This document shows positions 8,564 to 16,968 of a stretch of DNA of 64,000 nucleotides, one piece after another. The notes beneath the pieces were generated by a model. The model was not told the origin of the DNA. It did no database searches and was given only the letters and a program-made list of their open reading frames with translations. The stretch's first letter is position 1, and every line of letters starts with the position of its first letter. A program made the translations under genes and the position numbers. This stretch comes from Chitinophaga niabensis. GTDB lineage: Bacteria > Bacteroidota > Bacteroidia > Chitinophagales > Chitinophagaceae. Where the stretch lies: assembly GCA_017849435.1 (NCBI GenBank), contig JAFIGY010000019.1:186001-250000 (forward strand), given 5' to 3'.

Positions 8564-11004
8564 TTCCCTACTACTTCTGCATTCCCACCGGCTCTGATCT
8601 CCATTTTGATCACAGGTCCGTTTTCTCCGCTATACTTCCCGTCGAAAATAATCTCGTTGCTGCCGCTCTCCAGTTCCGGCAAGGGTTTGGCCAGGTTGAT
8701 GGTCTGCAACAGCTGCCATTGTTTGTTGTACAATTTAACGGTTTTGCCATCGCAATACAGCACCTGGTTTCGTTTCAGGCTCACCGGCAGTACCAGTGCA
8801 TTCTGCTGGTTGATGGTAACGGACGGATTGTCGAATGTTACATCGGGATCACTTTCTCCTTTTGGCGCCATCGAGAGGATAAAAGATACCGGCTGCCGTG
8901 CAGCCGGGTTGTTGAAGCGGAAAGTAGAGAATACCGGTTCTCCCGGCTGCCGGACCTTTTGCTCATGCGTGAAATAAGCATTGTATATCGGCAATAACCG
9001 GTATCCCCCGCCGGGGGCCGCTTCGAGGTGAAATTCATTTTTAACGTCCTGCATCTTCAGTCGCTGTGCGTCACTGAACACTCCCTGTAAACGGGCAGTT
9101 TCCCATAGTTTGATCGCAGCCAGTATTTCATCTTTACGGCCGTGTGTTTGCAATGTTTTGATGCTGGTGGCCAAAGCAAAGCCTGCATTAAAACCGGCCC
9201 CTCTGGTCAGCATCCACTCAATATCCTCCAGCGTGGTCTCCGGCTTGAGACTGAACCAGCCAAGCATGGCCGGCATCAGGTTCCGCTGAAAGAACTTCTG
9301 ATTCCTCAGCCGCAGTTCCAGATGGCTTTCCCGGAAGCCTGCGTACCAGGGTTCGCCCCAATTCATTCTCGTATACATATGCCAGAAGAAATGCCCGGGA
9401 TTACTGGCGTCGTTGATCACCTTTCCTCTCAACTCCGGTTTCAGGTTATCATACCAGGTTTTAGTGAACAGCTGTTTACCATAATCTCCCATTCCCTCGC
9501 TCCAGCAGCCTTCAAGTCCGTCGAAAGAAATTTGCATGAGGCCGGTTTCATTGAAAAGTCTCGCGATGGTACGCGCTATTTCCTGGTCCAGCGCATGATC
9601 TCCCAAGAATACCTGGTAAGCATGGTCCATCAGTTTGCCAACGCTATCCCCTGCCCTGTGCGCCGCAGCCTGCGTTTGAAACGCACCCCGCTGGCAATTG
9701 AGCAGTTTCCACGGGGCGGATGCAGATACGGAGCCATAGCGGATGATCTCATGGCCGATCACAACGGACTTCAGGGTATTATTCCGGAACTGGTTGACGA
9801 AGGAAGTATCATCAACGGGTATCTCCTTCGCTCCCGCATCAATATTTTCCGTGAGCTTCGTATAGCCCACTTTCGCCAAACGCGCATCAGGCACAGGCGT
9901 TACGTAGGGATCGTTGGTGGTGATGAAATTGGATAACGTGTGCAGGCCCAGCCGGATATTCTCTGCACCGGCGATATCCACGCACTTCTTCATGCTGACC
10001 CAGTTTTCAGGGAATTCTTTGCTATGGAGCCTGAAATGCCCCCAGGTCTCAAACGGATCGCCGTGATACAAATACCGCAGGCCTGCCTGATGCGTAAAGG
10101 CCATCGCTTCCCTGATATTGTCAATGCCGAAGTTCATGATCAGATAAGATTCCGAAGCCTTCCTCGAAACCTTTCCCCACACGCCATCCAGCAAGGGATG
10201 CGGCAATCCTTCCGCCTGTTCTATCTTCGAGATCACCGGCAGCACGCCTGCCGTGGCAACACCAAACAAAGCGATGCTGCTGCCAACAACGCCTCCATCC
10301 TGGAATGCCGGCGCCAGATATCTGTCGTGCCCCCAATTCTCAATGATCCGGTCTTTGCTCCTGTTCCTGCAATACGCCTGCAGCATACTCCCGAAAGGAG
10401 CAGGCTTGGCTACATCCCCGCGGTATGATTGCACCGGGTCATAAGAAGGCTGAATATCGTTTTCCGCATCCGGATAACCACCGAGCGTTTTCACGTTCAG
10501 TGCCTGTATGCCAATCGCAAAATCCTTATTGCGCACAACACCTGCCACTTCCCCGATCGTATCGCCGATAGTGGTGGGATAAGGCCCCCAGAGCACCAGT
10601 TCCACATTTTCAGGGCGGGTAAGCGCCGTTAGTTCAAAGCTGATATAGTCGGCGTTCTGTTTCACTTTTACAGTAGCTTCCATCTTTCCCTCCGGCATGG
10701 GATAAGAAAGCGCCAGTTCCGATGACTGGCTCTTCCACACTAATGCGCCCGGCGCAATTATTTTACCGCGCACTTTCATGCTTAATAAAGCGGCCCGCTC
10801 TCCTGCAGGCAAATAATCTTTCTTCGATGCAAGACTCGTGAATTCCGTTAACCGGCCGGTGTTATCAAGACTCAATACACAATGCCTCGTCTGCAGTTTT
10901 ACCTGCGCAGGAACGGGTTGATCTTTACAACATAAAAAGATCAGGATCAGAATGACTGATCTCCGGAGCAATCCGTGCGTTGCTAATTTTCTATTAATGT
11001 TCAT
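8560..11004 (-). CDS. unrecognised 814-aa secreted protein, possible glycoside hydrolase
   Basis: Signal peptide at residues 1-34 (LLRRSVILILIFLCC...PAQ). A beta-sandwich-like N-terminal domain follows (about 35-250), then a region with alternating helices and strands reminiscent of a TIM barrel: YLIMNFGIDNIREAMAF, LRYLYHGDPFETWGHF, RLGLHTLSNFITTND, LMQISFDGLEGCWSEGMGDYG and NDASNPGHFFWHMY. A small insert (about 400-470) and a C-terminal beta domain (about 690-814) are also visible. Acidic residues in SFDGLEG and WSEG are candidates for catalysis. I do not recognise the family. Coupling to GH110 by a 4-base overlap suggests a partner activity on the same glycan, for example fucose or galactose release. 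It is the first gene of that two-gene operon. Confidence 0.7.
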   Translation of the reverse strand: MNINRKLATHGLLRRSVILILIFLCCKDQPVPAQVKLQTRHCVLSLDNTGRLTEFTSLASKKDYLPAGERAALLSMKVRGKIIAPGALVWKSQSSELALSYPMPEGKMEATVKVKQNADYISFELTALTRPENVELVLWGPYPTTIGDTIGEVAGVVRNKDFAIGIQALNVKTLGGYPDAENDIQPSYDPVQSYRGDVAKPAPFGSMLQAYCRNRSKDRIIENWGHDRYLAPAFQDGGVVGSSIALFGVATAGVLPVISKIEQAEGLPHPLLDGVWGKVSRKASESYLIMNFGIDNIREAMAFTHQAGLRYLYHGDPFETWGHFRLHSKEFPENWVSMKKCVDIAGAENIRLGLHTLSNFITTNDPYVTPVPDARLAKVGYTKLTENIDAGAKEIPVDDTSFVNQFRNNTLKSVVIGHEIIRYGSVSASAPWKLLNCQRGAFQTQAAAHRAGDSVGKLMDHAYQVFLGDHALDQEIARTIARLFNETGLMQISFDGLEGCWSEGMGDYGKQLFTKTWYDNLKPELRGKVINDASNPGHFFWHMYTRMNWGEPWYAGFRESHLELRLRNQKFFQRNLMPAMLGWFSLKPETTLEDIEWMLTRGAGFNAGFALATSIKTLQTHGRKDEILAAIKLWETARLQGVFSDAQRLKMQDVKNEFHLEAAPGGGYRLLPIYNAYFTHEQKVRQPGEPVFSTFRFNNPAARQPVSFILSMAPKGESDPDVTFDNPSVTINQQNALVLPVSLKRNQVLYCDGKTVKLYNKQWQLLQTINLAKPLPELESGSNEIIFDGKYSGENGPVIKMEIRAGGNAEVVGK

Positions 11005-11034
11005 TTAATACTTAATGAGATTTGACAGATAAAG

Positions 11035-11046
11035 CTTCATATGAAG
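11035..11046. promoter_or_regulatory. perfect 12-base palindrome upstream of the GH110 operon
   Basis: CTTCATATGAAG lies 31 bases before the start of the 814-residue gene, in the divergent region towards the GH-A lipoprotein. It could be an operator. The rest of the 317-base gap (11005-11321) is A/T-rich and shows no gene; a TAACTTTA at 11116 is a one-mismatch -7 candidate for the plus-strand gene. Confidence 0.3.
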
Positions 11047-11321
11047 GTACTCCATGGCTGTTTTTCGTTCAACGACGATTTTGACTATTTTTAATGGGTT
11101 ATTAACCTGTTGCCATAACTTTATTTTTTTATAATTTAATTTTATTGATACTAGATAAAATAATCTTCCTTAGATCATCCCGGTATCCACGCGCCGAAGT
11201 GGCGAGTGCAAGAAGTTTTCAGCGGAAAAGAAGAGGCAATAGAAAAGTACGCTGGCCGTTATATCTGCGAAAAACCAAAAAAGGACCTGGTCCGGTGAAG
11301 AGAAATTTTAACTATGTCAGC

Positions 11322-12758
11322 ATGAAAAAACAATCTATCAAAATGATGCTAGCTGTGGTGATAGGATTTACAATTCTGTCATGCAGGGCGAAGCATGACG
11401 TGAATCCTTCTATGTCCAACCCCGGAGACACTACTCCCGGTGTAATTGCCACTAATAAACCACTGATGAAAGATTTCATCGGGTTAAACGGGCATTTTCA
11501 GTTCAAGCCGCAACTGTACAATCAGGCATGCCGCCTCGTGCGCAATTATCACAATCTCGACTGGGATGTAAAACAACCCGGCGATCCCATCACCATTCCT
11601 GATGCAGTGAATGGTGTGGACTGGAACAATGATCTGTATAAATTCTGGAAGGAAGCAGGTTTCGAGACCGATATCTGTATACAGTTCGCCAGCCTTGGCG
11701 CGGGTGATAAATTCATTAGTGAATGGAAGGGAAAAGAACAATGGGCCTACAACTACGGCAAAACTATGTCGAAGTATTTTGGTCCCAACGGTCAGAACCT
11801 TGCCACCAGCTTCGAGGTAGGGAATGAACCGGGGCAACAGGTAGATGCGGCCACCTGGCAGATGATCTTCCGCCAGATGGCAAAGGGTCTCCGTGACGGG
11901 GATCCGAAGGCGAAGATCCTCACACCCAGTATACAGGCCCGCACAGCTGATGATTATTACCAGGATGTGCGTACCTTCTATGGCCAGCCGGACGTACTGC
12001 CGCTTTATGATGTGCTGAACGTACACACTTATCCCACTCTTCCTCAGGGTGGAGACGATCCCAATCCCTGGAACCGTACTTATCCGGAAGACACTACCAT
12101 CACTTATCTCAAGCTGATACAGGAAGTGATCAACTGGCGCAACAGCAGCGCACCCGGAAAGCAGGTGTGGGTAACGGAATTCGGGTATGACGCCTGCACG
12201 CCGGAAGCCATGCAGAAACGTAAGGATGAGTTCCTTGAAATGGACTGGCAGGGACATACAGATCTGGAACAGGCGCAATACCTGATACGTTCTTTCCTCG
12301 CTTTCGCGCCCATGGACATCAATCGTGCCTATCTGTATTACTTCAATGATGAAGACGAAGCTTCCTTCCATGCCGCATCAGGCCTTACCCGGAACTTTGT
12401 GCCGAAGATGTCTTTCTATGCAGTGAAGCAGTTCTATAACATATTAGGAGATTACCGCTTTGCCCGCATTATCAAAAAAGAATCCGGCAAAACATTTGTG
12501 TATGAATTCCGCAACGATTCCGGCGACATGATCTGGGTGGCCTGGTCACCAACCGGCGTTAAATCCTATAAAAAAGACGGATACCAGCCCAGAGAAGCAA
12601 AGGTAAGCCTGAGTGATCTTCCGGGTAAGGTGACCGGTGTAAAGGCCATGGCCACAACAGCTTCCGATCCCGGAAATGCAACATGGGATGTAAGCGGTAA
12701 CACCATCAATCTTACCATCGGCGAAAGTCCTGTATATATCTCTATCAAGAAACAATAA
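11322..12758 (+). CDS. clan GH-A glycoside hydrolase lipoprotein
   Basis: 478 residues from the ATG at 11322, chosen because it gives a clean lipoprotein signal (lipobox ILSC, Cys at residue 20). The frame is open further upstream, but that part is not protein-like. The body is a TIM-barrel hydrolase of the GH-A type: the acid/base Glu lies in FEVGNEPGQQ, a barrel strand carries VLNVHTYPTL, and the nucleophile Glu lies in VWVTEFGYD. A small beta domain closes the protein (from about residue 390). Candidate families are GH39, GH158 or a GH5 relative; no choice is safe. A GH16 laminarinase follows, which favours a beta-1,3-glucan substrate. A strong terminator follows the gene. Confidence 0.75.
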   Translation: MKKQSIKMMLAVVIGFTILSCRAKHDVNPSMSNPGDTTPGVIATNKPLMKDFIGLNGHFQFKPQLYNQACRLVRNYHNLDWDVKQPGDPITIPDAVNGVDWNNDLYKFWKEAGFETDICIQFASLGAGDKFISEWKGKEQWAYNYGKTMSKYFGPNGQNLATSFEVGNEPGQQVDAATWQMIFRQMAKGLRDGDPKAKILTPSIQARTADDYYQDVRTFYGQPDVLPLYDVLNVHTYPTLPQGGDDPNPWNRTYPEDTTITYLKLIQEVINWRNSSAPGKQVWVTEFGYDACTPEAMQKRKDEFLEMDWQGHTDLEQAQYLIRSFLAFAPMDINRAYLYYFNDEDEASFHAASGLTRNFVPKMSFYAVKQFYNILGDYRFARIIKKESGKTFVYEFRNDSGDMIWVAWSPTGVKSYKKDGYQPREAKVSLSDLPGKVTGVKAMATTASDPGNATWDVSGNTINLTIGESPVYISIKKQ

Positions 12759-12780
12759 GGCAACCCTATACAGGTGCAAA

Positions 12781-12821
12781 TAAAAGTTGACAGGAATAAA
12801 CCTGTCAACTTTTATTTTTTT
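12781..12821 (+). terminator. intrinsic terminator after the GH-A lipoprotein gene
   Basis: Perfect 14-base inverted repeat (TAAAAGTTGACAGG and complement) around a 6-base loop, followed by seven T. It separates the GH-A gene from the GH16 gene, so the latter probably has its own promoter or depends on read-through. Confidence 0.9.
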
Positions 12822-12859
12822 AGTATTATTTTCCCGTCCCATCTCATAATTCCTGAACG

Positions 12860-13687
12860 ATGAATAAAACCCTGGCGGCATTGCTACTCACAGCTACGGC
12901 TTTTACAGCCTGTAAGGTCACTACCCGGTCCGGAGCGGAAAAGCATCTCTATGTTCAAAAGGAAGGACGTGAACGGAAAGCCTGGAAGCTCGTTTGGAAG
13001 GATGATTTCAATGGTCCGGTACTGGACACCTCTAAATGGACGCGCATTCCACCGGGAAAATCAGACTGGAACAAACATATGAGCACCAGTGACGCCTGTT
13101 ACCGGATGGAGAACGGCCTGCTCTATCTCCGTGGTATTGTCAATCCTGATACGTCTGCCGACAAGCGCCCTTTTATCACCGGCGGTATCTGGAGCAAAGG
13201 TAAATTCGCTTTTCAGTATGGAAGGATCGAGATACGCGCAAAGCTGGAGTGCGCCCATGGAGCGTGGCCAGCGATGTGGATGCTGGCGGAACAGAATAAA
13301 TACGGCGCATATCCGAAAAATGGAGAGATCGATATCATGGAGCATCTGAACTATGACAGCATCATTTATCAGACGACCCACTCCTACTACACCCTCAACC
13401 TGAAACAAACCAACAACCCGCCACATTACGGTACTGCCAGGCTGGATCCGCTCGCATTCAACACCTTTGGCATCAGCTGGTACCCCGACAAGATCGTATT
13501 TCAGCTCAATGGCCGGGATACTTTTACTTACCCGAGACTGAAAAACGCGGACCCGTCCCAATGGCCCTATGATCAGCCCTTCTTCCTCCTGATCGATCAG
13601 CAATTGGGGGGCAACTGGGTAGGAAAGATCAACCCTGCCGATCTCCCGGTGCAGATGGTTGTTGACTGGGTAAAGGTGTATCAATGA
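12860..13687 (+). CDS. GH16 endo-beta-1,3-glucanase (laminarinase-type) lipoprotein
   Basis: 275 residues. Lipoprotein signal with Cys18 (TATAFTACKV). A concanavalin-like GH16 fold follows: WKLVWKDDFNG at about 44, GRIEIRAKLECAHGAWPAMWML, and the catalytic signature GEIDIMEHL holding nucleophile Glu, Asp and acid/base Glu. The methionine between IDI and EH (a beta-bulge) is typical of the laminarinase branch. The C-terminus (VVDWVKVYQ) is the usual GH16 ending, so the gene is complete. It would cleave internal beta-1,3 or mixed-linkage glucan bonds on the cell surface and feed the neighbouring GH-A enzyme. Confidence 0.9.
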   Translation: MNKTLAALLLTATAFTACKVTTRSGAEKHLYVQKEGRERKAWKLVWKDDFNGPVLDTSKWTRIPPGKSDWNKHMSTSDACYRMENGLLYLRGIVNPDTSADKRPFITGGIWSKGKFAFQYGRIEIRAKLECAHGAWPAMWMLAEQNKYGAYPKNGEIDIMEHLNYDSIIYQTTHSYYTLNLKQTNNPPHYGTARLDPLAFNTFGISWYPDKIVFQLNGRDTFTYPRLKNADPSQWPYDQPFFLLIDQQLGGNWVGKINPADLPVQMVVDWVKVYQ

Positions 13688-13767
13688 TCCTTGTAAATGG
13701 CCAGAATCCCCTTTTATTGGTCAACATTCCCCCTCCTGAAATGCCCGTTCTCCAATACCTTTATGGT

Positions 13768-14196
13768 ATGATGCAGGAACAATATCCCAAAATATATTTC
13801 TACCGGCGGCTGGTACAGGCCAAGTTGTTCATTGATACGCACTATGCCGAATCGATAGACCTGGATAACATCGCGAATGAAGCCTGCTTCTCCAAGTTCC
13901 ATTTCATCCGGCAGTTTAAAAGCATCTATCGTAAAACGCCCCATCAATACCTGATCGCTGTCCGGATGGAAAAAGCCAGGGAGCTGTTAAAGAAGGGCCA
14001 TCCCGTTACTGATACCTGCTATGCGGTAGGCTTTGAAAGCGTGAGCACCTTCAGCGGCCTGTTCAAACGCCTGACCGGTCTTAGTCCTTCTTTGTATCTC
14101 GCGCAACAGCAACAGCTAAAGGAACGCATCCGGCAATCCCCCTTCTCCTATGTGCCGGGATGCTTCGCCCATCAGAAAGGCTGGTTGCAAGAATAG
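13768..14196 (+). CDS. AraC-type helix-turn-helix regulator (DNA-binding domain only)
   Basis: About 142 residues from the ATG at 13768. The frame is open back to an ATG at 13684 that overlaps the GH16 stop, and 13741 is also possible; I prefer 13768 because family proteins usually begin with the QEQYPKIY stretch. Two HTH motifs fill the protein: DLDNIANEACFSKFHFIRQF and ARELLKKGHPVTDTCYAVGF, then SVSTFSGLFKRLTGLSPSLY. There is no ligand domain. The VOC gene follows after 68 bases. Such AraC-plus-VOC pairs are common in Chitinophagaceae, where the VOC protein may be the target or partner. Confidence 0.78.
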   Translation: MMQEQYPKIYFYRRLVQAKLFIDTHYAESIDLDNIANEACFSKFHFIRQFKSIYRKTPHQYLIAVRMEKARELLKKGHPVTDTCYAVGFESVSTFSGLFKRLTGLSPSLYLAQQQQLKERIRQSPFSYVPGCFAHQKGWLQE

Positions 14197-14264
14197 CAAT
14201 TTTGAAGAATCGGAAAAGCTGCGGATAACGGTTCTTTGTAAAACCAAACCAAACATCATCCGAC

Positions 14265-14678
14265 ATGATCACCAAAATGACGCACACCAGCCTGTATGTA
14301 CTGGATCAGGGCAAGGCACTGGACTTCTACACCCATAAACTCGGTTTCCGGGTCATTACCGATGTTCCCATGAACAAAAACGACCGCTGGCTGACCGTAT
14401 GCCCGCCTGATATGGAAGATTTCCAGATCGTGCTGATGCCGATCATGGATAGCATGTTCTCCAAAGAAACCGCTGCGCTGCTGCGGGAACTGGTATCCAA
14501 AGGCACCTTCGGCGTTGGTATTTTCACCTGTCATGATATCTATGCCACATACGAGGAAATGTCCGCCCGCGGCGTGGAGTTCACCAAGCCGCCCAAAAAG
14601 GAGTTCTATGGCACCGAGGCCATCTTTAAGGACGATTCCGGCAATTGGTTCTCACTCGCACAACTGGGTGAGCCATGA
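14265..14678 (+). CDS. VOC-family (glyoxalase/bleomycin-resistance-like) protein
   Basis: 137 residues. The paired beta-alpha-beta-beta-beta modules of the vicinal-oxygen-chelate fold are visible: TSLYVLDQGKALDFYTHKLGFRV at the start, and GIFTCHDIYATYEEMSARGVEFTKPP plus EAIFKDDSGNWFSLAQ in the second half. Metal-ligand positions are His9, Glu and Asp-like residues, but the substrate cannot be told. The stop codon overlaps the ATG of a decayed DUF1569 gene. Probably co-regulated with the AraC gene upstream. Confidence 0.82.
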   Translation: MITKMTHTSLYVLDQGKALDFYTHKLGFRVITDVPMNKNDRWLTVCPPDMEDFQIVLMPIMDSMFSKETAALLRELVSKGTFGVGIFTCHDIYATYEEMSARGVEFTKPPKKEFYGTEAIFKDDSGNWFSLAQLGEP

Positions 14679-14891
14679 AGACGGTTTTGGATAATGCCAC
14701 GAGGGATTCGCTCAATGGTCTCCAACAGGCTAAAAACAAAACGGATGTCTATCAGTTACCTCTTCAGCAGGATAGCAATGCGAAGCCTGTTGAAAGATGA
14801 CCGTTCCATGCCCCGCCACGCGACGAGTGCGCGCGAGTTCGTAGTGGTGGGGGCCGGGGATAAAATTTACATTAAATTAACACACCCATAA
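14675..14891 (+). pseudogene. decayed DUF1569 (DinB-like) gene remnant
   Basis: An ATG overlapping the VOC stop opens a 41-codon frame that begins like a DUF1569 protein (MKTVLDNATRDSL, then KTDVYQL where the family has a KMNVYQM-like stretch) and stops at 14800. A second frame, open to 14891, carries what looks like the middle of the same family: YLFSRIAMRSLLKDDR, then SMPRHATSAREF and VGAGD. So the gene has lost about 20-30 codons and its frame, and also its C-terminus. A complete DUF1569 paralogue lies at 25427-25876. Family likeness is from memory, not from a search. Confidence 0.55.
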
Positions 14892-14944
14892 TATTTAATT
14901 AGTCAATTTCGCAGCACCGGAGTATTCCCTTCAGTCTGCAAACT

Positions 14945-15640
14945 ATGAGATTACTAATTATCGAGGACGAAAAGCCACTTACGAAAAGCATCCATAGCTA
15001 CCTGCTGCAAAGTAATTTCCTCTGTGACACGGCGTACAGTTATGGAGAGGGAAAAGATAAACTCGAAACCGGCTCCTATGATTGTATCGTTCTGGACATT
15101 ACCCTGCCGGGCGGGAATGGCCTGGATCTCCTGCAGCATATGAAGCGGCGCAAGGTTACCGCCGGTGTTATTATTATATCCGCCAGGAATTCCCTGGACG
15201 ACAAAATCAACGGACTGGAAAAAGGAGGCGATGATTATCTGACCAAACCCTTCCACCTCGCGGAACTGACTGCCCGCATCAATTCCATCATCCGTAGAAA
15301 AAAATTTGAAGGGAACAATGTCATTGCTCTTGACAAACTTACGGTCAACATCCTGAATAAAACGGTGAAGAGTGGCGAAGACGACATTCATCTTACCAAA
15401 AAAGAATATAAACTGTTGCTATACCTCATCAGCAACAGGAATCGCATCGTGACCAAAGAAGCCATCGCAGATCATTTGTGGGAAGACCACGCCAATCTCG
15501 GATACAGTTTCGATTTCGTATACTCCCATATTAAAAACCTCCGGAAAAAACTGGTGGACAACGGCTGCCCGGACTATATAAAAGCACTCTATGGCATGGG
15601 GTATAAGTTTGTAGTAGAAGAAGAAATCCGGATAGCATGA
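14945..15640 (+). CDS. OmpR/PhoB-family response regulator
   Basis: 231 residues. The receiver domain (1-120) has the acidic pair in IIEDE, phospho-acceptor Asp51 (CIVLDITLPG) and Lys101 (LTKPFHL). The winged-helix DNA-binding domain (about 130-228) includes LTKKEYKLLLYL and the YSHIKNLRKKLVDNG recognition part. The stop overlaps the histidine kinase start by four bases (ATGA), a coupled two-component pair. Target genes are unknown; the outer-membrane receptor 75 bases after the kinase is the obvious candidate. Confidence 0.93.
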   Translation: MRLLIIEDEKPLTKSIHSYLLQSNFLCDTAYSYGEGKDKLETGSYDCIVLDITLPGGNGLDLLQHMKRRKVTAGVIIISARNSLDDKINGLEKGGDDYLTKPFHLAELTARINSIIRRKKFEGNNVIALDKLTVNILNKTVKSGEDDIHLTKKEYKLLLYLISNRNRIVTKEAIADHLWEDHANLGYSFDFVYSHIKNLRKKLVDNGCPDYIKALYGMGYKFVVEEEIRIA

Positions 15641-16893
15641 AGCTGATAGCGCATTATAATCGTCATAATTTTCTTGTATTAACCCTGTTGTTCATCTTAT
15701 CCGGTATCTGCAGTTACGTGCTGACCAGAAATGTGCTGTATAACGAACTGGATGAAAGCCTGGAATCCTCCATGAACCGGGTAAATAATTATGTGCAGCG
15801 TTATCATGTACTACCCTCCCCCACGGCCTATGACAATTTGAAGGTTTCCACCGAAGTGACCGACAAGCCGGTTCATACCCCTTATCTTATTTACTCAGAC
15901 AGATATATTACAGATAACGGGAAAAAACATGCAGGACGAGCATTGATCTTTTCCGTTCATCTCAATAACCAGATCTACAAGATCAGGATCAGCAAGCCGT
16001 TGGAAGGTATAAAACATATCACGCAAACCGTAGCGCTCACCACTATAACGATGATCCTGCTGTTAGTGGTGATCCTTGCAATCGCCAACCGTTTTTTTAT
16101 TGCAAGGCTATGGAAGCCTTTCTACAGTACCCTGAACAGTTTAAAGAATTTCAGGCTGAATACCCCCGGCCCTGTTGAATTTGAGAAAAACAACATCGAG
16201 GAATTCAGCGTATTGAATGATCATCTGAAAATAGTTACCACCAATGCCCGGAAGGAATATCACTTACTGAAAGAATTCACTGAGAATGCCTCGCATGAAC
16301 TACAAACCCCTTTAACCATTATCAGGTCAAAACTGGATGTACTGATACAACAGGATAATTTCACCGAGCAGCAGGTAGAGCTGTTAGCGGATGCCTATGG
16401 GGCTGTTACGAGGTTATCCGGCCTAAGCCAGTCCCTGTTGCTGCTCGCAAAAATTGAGAATAACCAGTTCAGTGATCAGCAGGAAATTGCCCTGCACGAA
16501 ACGATCCGGCGGAAAACAAGCCAGTTCGAAGAAATATGGGAAGATTGCGAAATTTCCTGCCAGCTTCAGGTACATCCTTTGTTTATTAAAATGAATGCCG
16601 ATCTGCTGGACATCCTGCTGAATAACCTGTTCAGTAATGCCACCCGTCATAATAGCCCGGGTGGTAACATTGCGATCTCCCTGGATACGGGATCGATGCG
16701 TATCTCTAATACCAGCCCGGATGCGGCGCTGGATGGGGAAAAAGTATTCTCCAGGTTCTATAAAAGCGTCGTGAATAACGAAAAAAACGGTCTTGGACTT
16801 TCCATCGTACGGCAAATATGCCTTTCTTCCCATATCACCCCTTCCTACGAGTACAAAAACGGACTGCACAACTTTAGCTTCTACTGGTATTAA
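15637..16893 (+). CDS. sensor histidine kinase
   Basis: 418 residues. Two membrane helices (about 12-32 and 130-152) flank a periplasmic sensor of about 100 residues. Next come a HAMP-like linker, the dimerisation box with phospho-acceptor His220 (NASHELQTPL), and an ATPase domain with N-box LLNNLFSNATRHN and G-box GLGLSIVRQI. The C-terminal part is compact and complete. Cognate kinase of the overlapping response regulator. The signal sensed is unknown. Confidence 0.92.
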   Translation: MKLIAHYNRHNFLVLTLLFILSGICSYVLTRNVLYNELDESLESSMNRVNNYVQRYHVLPSPTAYDNLKVSTEVTDKPVHTPYLIYSDRYITDNGKKHAGRALIFSVHLNNQIYKIRISKPLEGIKHITQTVALTTITMILLLVVILAIANRFFIARLWKPFYSTLNSLKNFRLNTPGPVEFEKNNIEEFSVLNDHLKIVTTNARKEYHLLKEFTENASHELQTPLTIIRSKLDVLIQQDNFTEQQVELLADAYGAVTRLSGLSQSLLLLAKIENNQFSDQQEIALHETIRRKTSQFEEIWEDCEISCQLQVHPLFIKMNADLLDILLNNLFSNATRHNSPGGNIAISLDTGSMRISNTSPDAALDGEKVFSRFYKSVVNNEKNGLGLSIVRQICLSSHITPSYEYKNGLHNFSFYWY

Positions 16894-16968
16894 CGGGTTG
16901 TTTCCCTTTTCTACAGAAAGCTTCCAGAATTCCCCACTAACTTGCAGCGCATAATTATGGGATGTTCT

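Noticed and set aside
11145-11321. Upstream extension of the GH-A lipoprotein frame
   Set aside because: The extension is basic and not signal-like; a clean lipoprotein signal begins at 11322.
16942-16968. TTG or first ATG start for the receptor at 16969
   Set aside because: The residues before 16969 precede the signal peptide, and a -7-like box lies at 16937, leaving no room for a normal leader.
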